A stretch of DNA of 64,000 nt from a bacterium (GTDB lineage: Bacteria; Armatimonadota; Fimbriimonadia; Fimbriimonadales; Fimbriimonadaceae), in NCBI GenBank assembly GCA_027483535.1, contig JAIXUN010000002.1, positions 2,108,001-2,172,000 of the forward strand, written 5' to 3'. Shown piece by piece: positions 1 to 6,956 of the stretch. Position numbers and translations under genes: made by a program. Within the stretch, counting starts at the first letter, position 1, and every line of letters begins with the position of its first letter. Under the pieces are notes generated by a model. The model did not search any database, was not told the DNA's origin, and was given only the letters and a program-made list of their open reading frames with translations.

Positions 1-2
1 TT

Positions 3-86
3 GTCCACGCCACGGGCAAGCCGATGGACCCAACCGATTACATCGACGGTCTCAACGCCAAATATCGAGCCATTTACGGCTTGTAA
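3..86 (+). CDS. C-terminal end of an unidentified protein (partial)
   Basis: Only the last 27 codons lie in the window, in frame 3, ending with TAA at 84-86. The tail reads as ordinary coding sequence (...DYIDGLNAKYRAIYGL) and a strong intrinsic terminator follows 20 bases later, so this is a genuine gene end and not noise. The family cannot be recognised from so short a piece. Confidence 0.6.
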   Translation, partial: VHATGKPMDPTDYIDGLNAKYRAIYGL

Positions 87-105
87 GAAGCCCTGAAAGC
101 CCGCT

Positions 106-147
106 CACGCCGTCCAGATTCAACTCCTGGACGGCGTGTTTTGTTTT
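106..147 (+). terminator. Intrinsic terminator
   Basis: A perfect 12-bp stem (CACGCCGTCCAG at 106-117 pairing with 127-138) with a 9-base loop is followed by TTTTGTTTT. It ends the transcript of the gene whose tail is at 3-86 and separates it from the small gene at 213. Confidence 0.85.
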
Positions 148-212
148 GTCCCTGAATCCGGCGGCACTCCGCACCCGCTCTAGTTGTTCACAATCTACGT
201 AGGACAAACAAG

Positions 213-380
213 ATGCTCGAAACCTTCACATACAAGGACGCCTGGATCACAACGCTCGTTTTTGGCGGCTTGTTCTTGCTGGCGATGTGGGGCAGCTTCT
301 TCTTCTTTGTCCGGTTCAAGAAGCGCGACGACGCCCGGCGCTATCGGGACTTCAACGAGAACGGGCCCAAGTTCAAGTAA
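213..380 (+). CDS. Small single-pass membrane protein, 55 aa
   Basis: This 55-codon frame starts with ATG preceded by AGGA at 201-204. Residues about 13-34 form one strongly hydrophobic, Phe-rich segment (TTLVFGGLFLLAMWGSFFFF), followed by a basic and acidic tail rich in Arg, Lys and Asp. By the positive-inside tendency the tail is probably cytoplasmic. Such small one-helix proteins are often subunits of respiratory or transport complexes, but no family is recognisable. It lies between a terminator and a convergent acetyltransferase gene that ends 7 bp away. Confidence 0.55.
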   Translation: MLETFTYKDAWITTLVFGGLFLLAMWGSFFFFVRFKKRDDARRYRDFNENGPKFK

Positions 381-387
381 GGAACCG

Positions 388-1323
388 TTAGAGGTCTAGC
401 TTCGCCGACCGATAGGTTCGCGTGGGCTCGAATCCATGTTTGCCATAGAACTCGACGAGGGTCGTCCAGTCGATGATGGACTGCTTCGCACCCGACTTGG
501 AGAGATGTTGAAGAGCGGCTCCAAGGAGCGCGCCGCCCCAACCCTGACCGCGCGTCTTTTGCGATACGCCAATAGGTCCGAGCGATCCCCACTTCTCACC
601 GAGATCGCCTCGCCAAACCGCTCCCCCTATCGGGAACTTATGCGTCGCGTCCTGCAGCAGAGCGAATCCTCGAACGCGACGCTCGTGGATCAGACCGTAA
701 ACGAAGTCGTAACGACCTTCCTTCTCCACCTTCCAGAGAACGTCGTACTTCCATCGACCCGGGAACTCGTCATCGAAGAATGCCACCAGACTGTCGTGGT
801 CTCCGGGAGTCAAGGGTCGAAACTCCACGCCCTCGGGAAGCGCCTTCGGGAGTTCGTAGGAAGAGAGGTCGCGCTCAAGATCCACTTGCTCGCCCCCAAA
901 CTCAAATCCTTCCACCATCAGCAGATCGTTCAGCGCGGGAACGTCTAGCGGCACGCCCGGGAAGAAGTGCTTAGAGTCGGTTCCAAACACAATTCGGGTG
1001 ACCCCACGCTCGCGTAGGATCTTCTTTGCTTCGCTCAGGAGGTCGATCGCAATGGAAGGTGAAGAGAAGGCGATCGAGTTAAGGTGAACCGAATCGGGGT
1101 CGTTGACCTTGAAGTACCGCGTGGCAGGCTTCTTGAAACAGACAAATCCGAGCACACCGCCATCGTCGTCTAGCTTTACGAGCGAGACGCCCCAATCCAT
1201 GAGCGGCGAGTCAACCGTGTTGAGGGAAAACAGTTCGAGGTCGGTTTGATACCGCGCAGGGTAGAAGGCGTTCCATCGCTCAACGATCTTTTCAAGCGGA
1301 ATCCCGCGCCAATCCCTTGTCAT
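388..1323 (-). CDS. GNAT-family N-acetyltransferase (two-domain)
   Basis: This 311-residue protein probably transfers an acetyl group from acetyl-CoA; the acceptor is unknown. The C-terminal half carries the GNAT motif A (GVSQKTRGQGWGGALL, Q/RxxGxG/A acetyl-CoA pyrophosphate loop) and ends with the typical YxKHGFEP strand. The N-terminal half also looks like a diverged GNAT fold, as in tandem-GNAT proteins. It is the last gene of a minus-strand operon behind the genes at 1353 and 1865. Cytoplasmic, since no signal peptide is visible. Confidence 0.8.
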   Translation of the reverse strand: MTRDWRGIPLEKIVERWNAFYPARYQTDLELFSLNTVDSPLMDWGVSLVKLDDDGGVLGFVCFKKPATRYFKVNDPDSVHLNSIAFSSPSIAIDLLSEAKKILRERGVTRIVFGTDSKHFFPGVPLDVPALNDLLMVEGFEFGGEQVDLERDLSSYELPKALPEGVEFRPLTPGDHDSLVAFFDDEFPGRWKYDVLWKVEKEGRYDFVYGLIHERRVRGFALLQDATHKFPIGGAVWRGDLGEKWGSLGPIGVSQKTRGQGWGGALLGAALQHLSKSGAKQSIIDWTTLVEFYGKHGFEPTRTYRSAKLDL

Positions 1324-1352
1324 CCTTTCTGTTCCCTACTCGCCCGAAAAAG

Positions 1353-1862
1353 CTATTCGCTTCTTGCAAGAAGGTACCGCAAATGATCGCTGTACAGGGT
1401 CAAAGCTTCGCGTGTTCGCATGATCCGAGCGATCATGTGTCCGTCGTCGTATTGAAGGAAAGTCGCGAGGTCCGGGGCGGCGGTGAGAGCCTCAAAGGGG
1501 TCGCATCCCTTGCCAGCCGCTTTCAGACCAAATTCTTCGTCCTCCAAACTAAGTCGCACGTAGGCAAGCACGTATGGGCGGATCGCCGGATACGACTCTG
1601 CCATGTACGCCTTCATGCCCGCGTATCGCTTCTCCAGTTCTGGAGTCGGCCCAAACTGAGCGCCGTCGACCAACACTTCGACCGTCTCCTCGTACTTCTC
1701 GTAAAACTCCAGCAGGTGGGCTTGGCGAGCCTGCGGGGAGAGACTCAGGTCCTGCTCTTCACGGTCGCGAATGTCCTTGATCGCGATTCGAATACGATTC
1801 AGAACCGTTCGACCGACGCCCGTTACGCCAGAAAGCCCACCGGAGCGAGCGGAAACGTCCAA
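1353..1862 (-). CDS. Conserved-looking hypothetical protein
   Basis: I do not recognise this 169-residue protein. It is soluble, rich in charged residues and mostly helical by composition, with no signal peptide or membrane segment. The start is TTG at 1862, 2 bp after the stop of the DUF1844 gene, so it is translationally coupled and in the same operon as the GNAT gene downstream (gap 29 bp). The reading frame has the same codon character as its neighbours. A function cannot be assigned. Confidence 0.6.
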   Translation of the reverse strand: MDVSARSGGLSGVTGVGRTVLNRIRIAIKDIRDREEQDLSLSPQARQAHLLEFYEKYEETVEVLVDGAQFGPTPELEKRYAGMKAYMAESYPAIRPYVLAYVRLSLEDEEFGLKAAGKGCDPFEALTAAPDLATFLQYDDGHMIARIMRTREALTLYSDHLRYLLARSE

Positions 1863-1864
1863 GA

Positions 1865-2182
1865 TTAGACCTCACTCCCGATCGCATTCGAGCCAGGGTT
1901 TCCACCCTCCATCGCTGATCGCTGGACGAAGTTGATTTTGAGGTCTCTCATTACGTTCTGAATTTGTCGGCGATCCCCTTCGTCGTCCAGTTGCTGCTCT
2001 ACCTGGGTTCCTAAGAAGGTAACCACGTCGATAGCGACCTTTGCCTCGGCGATATTCGGCTCCAACTTGCCGCTGAGCGGGTCGGGTCTGAGACCGAGTT
2101 TCGCCCATGCAACAACGACCATCTGTTCGAACATCACCAAAAGGTGATCGTAAACGGTTGGGGTAGGGGTTGATTCCGACAT
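1865..2182 (-). CDS. DUF1844 family protein
   Basis: The 105-residue protein matches the small DUF1844 family: a helix with WAKLGLRPDPLSGKLEPN, then AKVAIDVVTFLGTQVEQQ, then a C-terminal helix with DLKINFVQR. The family is widespread, cytoplasmic and of unknown function. I chose the ATG at 2182, where the family's N-terminus fits, although AGGA lies very close to it; an in-frame ATG at 2224 would add 14 residues that do not look conserved. It is the first gene of a three-gene minus-strand operon. Confidence 0.75.
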   Translation of the reverse strand: MSESTPTPTVYDHLLVMFEQMVVVAWAKLGLRPDPLSGKLEPNIAEAKVAIDVVTFLGTQVEQQLDDEGDRRQIQNVMRDLKINFVQRSAMEGGNPGSNAIGSEV

Positions 2183-2250
2183 TCCTGTACGTAAGAAAAG
2201 ACGGAGGTCGCGACCAAAAAGCATCGCCTACAACCTGGAACTTCGGCAGG

Positions 2251-2275
2251 AAAAAAACCCTTCTGAAAGAGGGTT
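2251..2275 (-). terminator. Terminator-like hairpin, minus strand
   Basis: On the minus strand AACCCT (2270-2275) pairs with AGGGTT (2256-2261) across an 8-base loop and is followed by a run of T (2251-2257 read in complement). It sits upstream of the DUF1844 start and behind the plus-strand trxB start, so it may block antisense readthrough or act as an attenuator. The stem is short. Confidence 0.4.
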
Positions 2276-2316
2276 ACTCATCTTCCGGGAGCGGTAGGTA
2301 ACCTCTGGATTCAAAC

Positions 2317-3249
2317 ATGGTGCACAACGTTTTGATCATCGGATCGGGGCCGGCCGGATACACCGCAGCCCTTTACGCGGCTCGGGCAGACCTCAAGCCC
2401 GTCGTCTTTGCGGGACTCCAACCCGGCGGTCAGCTGACCATCACCACCGACGTCGAAAACTATCCCGGATTCCCGGACGGCATCATGGGCCCCGAAATGA
2501 TGGAGCTCTTCCGCAAGCAAGCGGAGCGGTTCGGTGCCGAAGTGCGCTACGAGATCGTCACCAAGGTGGACTTCTCCCAGCACCCCTATCGAGTCTGGGT
2601 GGATGACACCGAGTACCAAGCGAATAGCATCATCGTTGCAACGGGAGCCAGCGCAAAGTGGCTGGGCCTGGAGGGCGAAGTTTTCTTTGGTGGATACGGC
2701 GTGAGCGCTTGCGCCACCTGCGACGGTTTCTTCTTCCGAGGCAAGAAGGTCGCCGTTGTTGGCGGTGGCGACACTGCCATGGAGGAAGCTCACTACCTCA
2801 CCCGACACGCGGAGAAGGTTTACGTGATCCACCGCCGCGACGAGTTTCGCGCCAGCAAGATCATGCAGCAGCGCGTTCTCGAAAACCCGAAGGTGGAGGT
2901 CATTTGGAACAGCGCCATCGAAGAGATTTTGGGCGTTCGAGAAGGCGTTCGTAAGGTGACCGGAGTCAAGCTCAAGGACACCGTTACCGGAGAGCAATCG
3001 GAACTCGCTCTCGATGGCGTGTTCGTTGCGATCGGCCACAAGCCGAACTCCGACCTTTTCAAAGGCGTGCTCGATATGGATGAGACGGGCTATCTCCTCG
3101 TCAAGCCAGGATCGACCGCCACAAATATTCCCGGTGTGTTTGCATCCGGTGACGTCGCCGACTCCGTTTATCGACAAGCGGTCAGCGCTGCCGGAACGGG
3201 TTGTATGGCCGCGATTGATGCGGAACGATTCCTCACCACGCTTGAGTAA
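2317..3249 (+). CDS. trxB: Thioredoxin reductase
   Basis: This flavoprotein uses NADPH to reduce thioredoxin in the cytoplasm. Its 310 residues are the normal length. It has the FAD-binding GSGPAG at 9-14, the redox-active CATC pair at 132-135, the NADPH-binding GGGDTA at about 150-155 and the C-terminal second FAD motif ending in GDVAD. The start is ATG at 2317. A TlpA-like thioredoxin lies 2 kb downstream on the other strand, but the gene is transcribed alone and is followed by a strong hairpin at 3268. Confidence 0.96.
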   Translation: MVHNVLIIGSGPAGYTAALYAARADLKPVVFAGLQPGGQLTITTDVENYPGFPDGIMGPEMMELFRKQAERFGAEVRYEIVTKVDFSQHPYRVWVDDTEYQANSIIVATGASAKWLGLEGEVFFGGYGVSACATCDGFFFRGKKVAVVGGGDTAMEEAHYLTRHAEKVYVIHRRDEFRASKIMQQRVLENPKVEVIWNSAIEEILGVREGVRKVTGVKLKDTVTGEQSELALDGVFVAIGHKPNSDLFKGVLDMDETGYLLVKPGSTATNIPGVFASGDVADSVYRQAVSAAGTGCMAAIDAERFLTTLE

Positions 3250-3267
3250 AACTCTTAAGCGGTTGGA

Positions 3268-3296
3268 ACCTGCGAGCGGAACCGCTCGCGGGTTTC
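3268..3296 (+). terminator. Intrinsic terminator of trxB
   Basis: A 12-bp GC-rich stem (3268-3279 with 3282-3293, one G-T pair) has a tiny loop and is followed by TTTC and later CCCTTTCTTT. It lies 19 bp behind the trxB stop. Confidence 0.6.
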
Positions 3297-3350
3297 AACG
3301 TCCCTTTCTTTAGCGAAAGCTCATCTGCCCGAAAGGCAAAGCGCATCACC

Positions 3351-4499
3351 ATGAACGCTTCTCTTCTAGCCGCCACTTTTGCTCTTGCTCTCCAACCCCT
3401 TTCCGTTCAGGAGGAGCAAAAACCCAACCGAACCCCAAAGACGATCACGATCAATAAACTGGGAGACGCCACTGGGAAGGCGATGCTGCAGACCTACTTC
3501 ACTTTGGAGCCAATGGACGCTCCTAAGCTCTCTCCAAAGAAGTTTCCCCCGCTCGATGAATCGTATGCGTTCGACTACTTTGTGGCGGGTTTCGTCGCGT
3601 TGGATAAGGCGCGTGAAGATTTCAACATCCGCCTCAAAGTTTTCTCTCAGCAGCGCAAAGAATCAGGCGACTTGGCCGAACCCGCCACAAGGTTGCTGCT
3701 GAGAATCTGGGAGTACAACTTCAAGCGACTTCGCCTTGACCACCGCCAGGACATGGGCGGAGGATCGGTGGACGTTTACCTTTGTTGGGGAGGTAAGGCG
3801 GGCGGCGAACAGCTCTTTGATGTCGACAAGCAGTACGACCCCAAGGGAGCAAGCGTGAATACGGTCTACATTTACGACCTCCCCTCGTTTACGAACAAGG
3901 TCGAACAGGTGCGGGAACTCGCTCACGAATATGCTCACGCGGTGTTCCCCGCCATTGGTGGGTTCGAACAGCCGGAAAACTGGGCCAACGGGTACATGGG
4001 CGAAAAGCTCTACCTAAAGTGGCTCGCCGCCGATATGGCCGCTGGGAAGCTCAACAACCAAGACGTCATGGGGGTCGATCCCAAAGCACTCGCCGCGTGG
4101 GTTGCCAAAGAGGTCGATCCGCTCATGGTGAAAGCGGCTCAGATCAAGCCAACGTCGGAAATGCTCAATGGAAAGGCGAAGGTGAACATGGACGCCTACA
4201 TTGGGTTGAATCTTTGGGCAGAGGCGGTTTTGCCTCAGCGTGCATTCGCGCGGGCTCAGGTGATAGTGGGTTCGACAGAGGCCAAAGACCTGATCCCTGC
4301 GCTCAGCAACGCGCTCGTTGGAGAGGACCCGTTTTCAGTGACGTTGCCCGCTCAGGTAGCAGGGCTGAAAGTTTGGTTGCCGTTTGGCAAGTGCCAGATC
4401 AACGGGTTGATCATCGACAAGAAGTCGGGAGAGTGGGTGCAGGTGACGGTTCCTAAGACCCCGAAACCGTTCCGGGTGATTCCGCCGAAGGCTGATTAG
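3351..4499 (+). CDS. Secreted protein with HExxH zinc-metallopeptidase motif
   Basis: The 382-residue protein begins with a signal peptide (MNASLLAATFALALQPLSV) and is probably exported. At residues 192-196 it has HEYAH in the context RELAHEYAHAVFP, the HExxH zinc-binding signature of gluzincin-type peptidases; a Glu in NGYMGEKL some 27 residues on could be the third ligand. The rest matches no family I know. The catalytic role is an inference from the motif. It ends at 4499, overlapping by 47 bp the low-confidence convergent frame at 4453. Confidence 0.7.
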   Translation: MNASLLAATFALALQPLSVQEEQKPNRTPKTITINKLGDATGKAMLQTYFTLEPMDAPKLSPKKFPPLDESYAFDYFVAGFVALDKAREDFNIRLKVFSQQRKESGDLAEPATRLLLRIWEYNFKRLRLDHRQDMGGGSVDVYLCWGGKAGGEQLFDVDKQYDPKGASVNTVYIYDLPSFTNKVEQVRELAHEYAHAVFPAIGGFEQPENWANGYMGEKLYLKWLAADMAAGKLNNQDVMGVDPKALAAWVAKEVDPLMVKAAQIKPTSEMLNGKAKVNMDAYIGLNLWAEAVLPQRAFARAQVIVGSTEAKDLIPALSNALVGEDPFSVTLPAQVAGLKVWLPFGKCQINGLIIDKKSGEWVQVTVPKTPKPFRVIPPKAD

Positions 4500-4734
4500 G
4501 GCTTACAGATTCGCCGCGGCGTCGAGTGCCGCCAACAGTCCGATCCATCCGCTCACTCCCGGTGCCGGGATGAAGCACTTCGTAGTAGATTCTTCGGAGT
4601 TCGAAAATGGCTTCGGTTCGAGCTTCTAAACCCGCGTCCTGCCAGTACTGCGCATCGAAAGCGGCAGTCCCTTCTGAGACCTTTCCTTTTCCGCCCTTCA
4701 GTTCAGAGCTCGTTTTGGGTTCAGGCTTCTCCAT
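4453..4734 (-). CDS. Possible small hypothetical protein
   Basis: A 93-codon frame starts with ATG at 4734. Residues about 32-60 (YWQDAGLEARTEAIFELRRI, then YYEVLHPG) look like real helical protein and loosely resemble small helical proteins of the ERxxALxELRRxYYG type. The C-terminal 30 residues are low-quality and run 47 bp into the convergent gene. A second frame over 4503-4570 encodes a more natural C-terminus (GWIGLLAALDAAANL), so a frameshift is conceivable. No good ribosome site is seen. Confidence 0.3.
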   Translation of the reverse strand: MEKPEPKTSSELKGGKGKVSEGTAAFDAQYWQDAGLEARTEAIFELRRIYYEVLHPGTGSERMDRTVGGTRRRGESVSPNQPSAESPGTVSGS

Positions 4735-4750
4735 GTCGGCCGCCTACAAT

Positions 4751-4797
4751 GAAAAATCCTCCCAATCGAGCTCTCACGAACTGCGACTGGGAGGATT
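4751..4797 (-). terminator. Intrinsic terminator of the TlpA-like gene
   Basis: A 14-bp stem (4784-4797 with 4755-4768, one mismatch) with a 15-base loop is followed on the minus strand by TTTTTC. It begins 8 bp behind the stop of the gene at 4806. Confidence 0.85.
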
Positions 4798-4805
4798 GAG
4801 TTCGA

Positions 4806-5336
4806 TCAGCCCTTGAGCGCGCCGTCGATTGCCTTCGAAAGGTCGGCGCCGAGTTGCGGGTAGTAACCCTCGATAACCTTCACGACCTTGCCCTTCTTGT
4901 CCACGACCATGAATGCCGGGATAGGACCGACGCCGATCTTGCCCGCGAACGGAATCGCGTCGATGGCGAAGGTGTAGGTGTACTTGTGCTCTTTTGCATA
5001 CGCCTTCGCGATCTTGGCGCTGTCCTCTTCGTCAACGTTTGCACCAATGACCATCACACCCTTAGAGGCGTACTTCTTGTGAAGCTCTTGAAGGGTCGGC
5101 GAAGCCTTCTTGCAAGGTCCGCACCAAGATGCCCAGAAGTCGACGAGGTAAACCTTGCCCGCCAGACTCTTGTTGGTGAGGGACTTACCCGCAGTTGTTT
5201 TGAGCGAGAAAGCCGGAAGCGTCTTTCCCTCTACCTTGGAAAGCGATTGTCCGCCCTTTGCAGAGACAACCGTCCATGCGCCCACCAGTACAGCGGCGGC
5301 GGCAACTTTCAAAATCGTTCCGGTCAATTTGTTCAT
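4806..5336 (-). CDS. TlpA/ResA-like exported thioredoxin
   Basis: The 176-residue protein has an N-terminal signal segment (residues 1-26, ILKVAAAAVLVGAWTVVSA) and a thioredoxin fold with the redox motif WCGPC at 71-75 and the cis-proline loop IPAFMVVD near 145. It belongs to the TlpA/ResA/AhpC-TSA-like group that reduces disulfides outside the cytoplasm, for example in cytochrome c maturation. The start ATG at 5336 is preceded by GAGGA at good spacing; a longer frame to 5441 lacks such a site. It is a single-gene unit with its own terminator. Confidence 0.9.
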   Translation of the reverse strand: MNKLTGTILKVAAAAVLVGAWTVVSAKGGQSLSKVEGKTLPAFSLKTTAGKSLTNKSLAGKVYLVDFWASWCGPCKKASPTLQELHKKYASKGVMVIGANVDEEDSAKIAKAYAKEHKYTYTFAIDAIPFAGKIGVGPIPAFMVVDKKGKVVKVIEGYYPQLGADLSKAIDGALKG

Positions 5337-5453
5337 CCTTGTTCCTCGGCGGTCATCGTATTGCGCGATTCCAACCCTTAACGGAATTGTACGTGATTCG
5401 GCAATTGATGAAAGAAGCCTCTTACCCCTGCCGGAACGCAAGTTGGGTGTGAA

Positions 5454-6956
5454 TTGTTCCCCAAAACGCGCCGAGCGGTATCCTCCCGTATCGTGTCAAC
5501 GCCGCGGGGAAAGATTTCAAAGCGACTGGGGCGAAACCAGATCCATTTCTTGCTGGCCCTTGCCACGATCATCCCCTTCCTCTTGAAGCGTTCGAGCGGC
5601 CCGGGGCTGCTTCGAGATTCGGACACCGCCTTCCTTTTGATGAAGATCAAGGAGCGGGCGAATCCTTGGTCTTGGTTCGGCGGAGATTGGCCGCTCGAAA
5701 ACCACTTTTATCGACCCGTCAGCACCCTATTCTTTGAGCTGGACAACGCAATTCACGGCTCGAATCCCGCGGGGTTTGGTCTCACCAACGCCCTTCTTTG
5801 CTTCGCTTGCACGATGGCGACCTACTGGTTTGTCGCCGAGTGGCGACGCAGCTCGACGGTCGCACTCCTAAGCGCCTGGTTGTTCACTCTCTGGCAAATC
5901 GGGGGCTTCGGCTTTGAGTACTTCGCGCTCCTGATTCTGCCGATCGCGTTTCTCATCGCCGTTGTTGCTCGCCCCAAGAACACCGGAAAGCTGCTCGCGG
6001 CGTTCTTACTCATCTTCTATGCGGCCACTGAGCTAACCGGAGTGGCTGGGGTGAGCGGGGGTCGAAACATTTTTGGCGACACCCTCGGCTGGATTCCGGG
6101 TCGAACCGCGACTTCGATGACCCTGTTCTGCATGCTCTCGCTTGCTGCCTACTTTCGGTACGAGCGCCTCGGAGCCGAACGGGAGATCTCCGATACCGTC
6201 ACCGCCACCGATCTCCCCGCTACGAGAACTTCGGAAGCCAAGCGTGAATCCGTTAACAAGCCGGCATGGCTCATTGCTGCCTTTGGTTTCTACTTGCTTG
6301 CCCTGGGTTGCTACGAGCAAGCGGTGATGCTCCCGTTCGTCCTGATTCCGCTCGGATGGCTCTGGAAATGGGAAGGGTATCGCTTGCGATGGGTAACGCA
6401 GTTAGGATTCTGGGCGGGGCTCGTTCTTTACGCGGTGATGAGGTCGCAACTGCTTCCGGTGAAGCCCAGCGGCTACCAACTTCAGCAGTTCAGAACCGGC
6501 CCGGGGGTCATTCAGGACTTGGTGAGCTATTTGGTCCCGGGTGCCAACTCAGTTCCAACGTTGCAAACTTCCCTCTCCGTCAGCCTGCTCAACTTGCTCA
6601 ACTCCGACCCTTGGCTACTCCTTCTCGTAATAGCATCCAATGTGAGCGTCTTTGTGGTCGCAATTGCGACAGCGAAAGCCATCCGTAACCAATCGGCGAC
6701 GGTCTTACAAAAAGCGACCCCTCCTCTGTTCTGGGTCTTTGTTGCGGCGGCACTCGCCTCCGCGCTGGCGTTCGCGCCAATGGCGTTCCTGCACTCGTTT
6801 GGGCACTACGATTACTGGCCTATGGCCCTGAGAGCCATAGGCGTGATTGCGCTTGTGCAGTTCGCGCTAAGACACGCGCTTAGCGCAGTGTCGCTCCAAG
6901 CGATACAAGCTCCGCCACGATCGCATCCCGCACCTGGTTCGCTTCCTCATCTGTGA
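5454..6956 (+). CDS. Polytopic membrane protein, unknown
   Basis: The 500-residue frame has about ten hydrophobic segments. Early on it has DSDTAFLLMK and HFYRPVSTLFFELD, a layout (acidic motif in the first loop, then an RP-rich loop) reminiscent of membrane-bound glycosyltransferases of the GT39/ArnT type, but I cannot confirm this. The start is uncertain: TTG at 5454 or GTG at 5496. The last 77 bp overlap the convergent pheT gene, and the final 25 residues look poorly structured, as expected for an overlapping tail. Confidence 0.65.
   Translation: MFPKTRRAVSSRIVSTPRGKISKRLGRNQIHFLLALATIIPFLLKRSSGPGLLRDSDTAFLLMKIKERANPWSWFGGDWPLENHFYRPVSTLFFELDNAIHGSNPAGFGLTNALLCFACTMATYWFVAEWRRSSTVALLSAWLFTLWQIGGFGFEYFALLILPIAFLIAVVARPKNTGKLLAAFLLIFYAATELTGVAGVSGGRNIFGDTLGWIPGRTATSMTLFCMLSLAAYFRYERLGAEREISDTVTATDLPATRTSEAKRESVNKPAWLIAAFGFYLLALGCYEQAVMLPFVLIPLGWLWKWEGYRLRWVTQLGFWAGLVLYAVMRSQLLPVKPSGYQLQQFRTGPGVIQDLVSYLVPGANSVPTLQTSLSVSLLNLLNSDPWLLLLVIASNVSVFVVAIATAKAIRNQSATVLQKATPPLFWVFVAAALASALAFAPMAFLHSFGHYDYWPMALRAIGVIALVQFALRHALSAVSLQAIQAPPRSHPAPGSLPHL

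Noticed and set aside
2311-3177. Minus-strand 288-codon frame over trxB
   Set aside because: It is the antisense shadow of a clear thioredoxin reductase gene.
4607-4816. Plus-strand frame MASVRASKPASCQ...
   Set aside because: It runs antisense to the 4453-4734 frame and through the terminator hairpin at 4751-4797, and its sequence does not look like protein.
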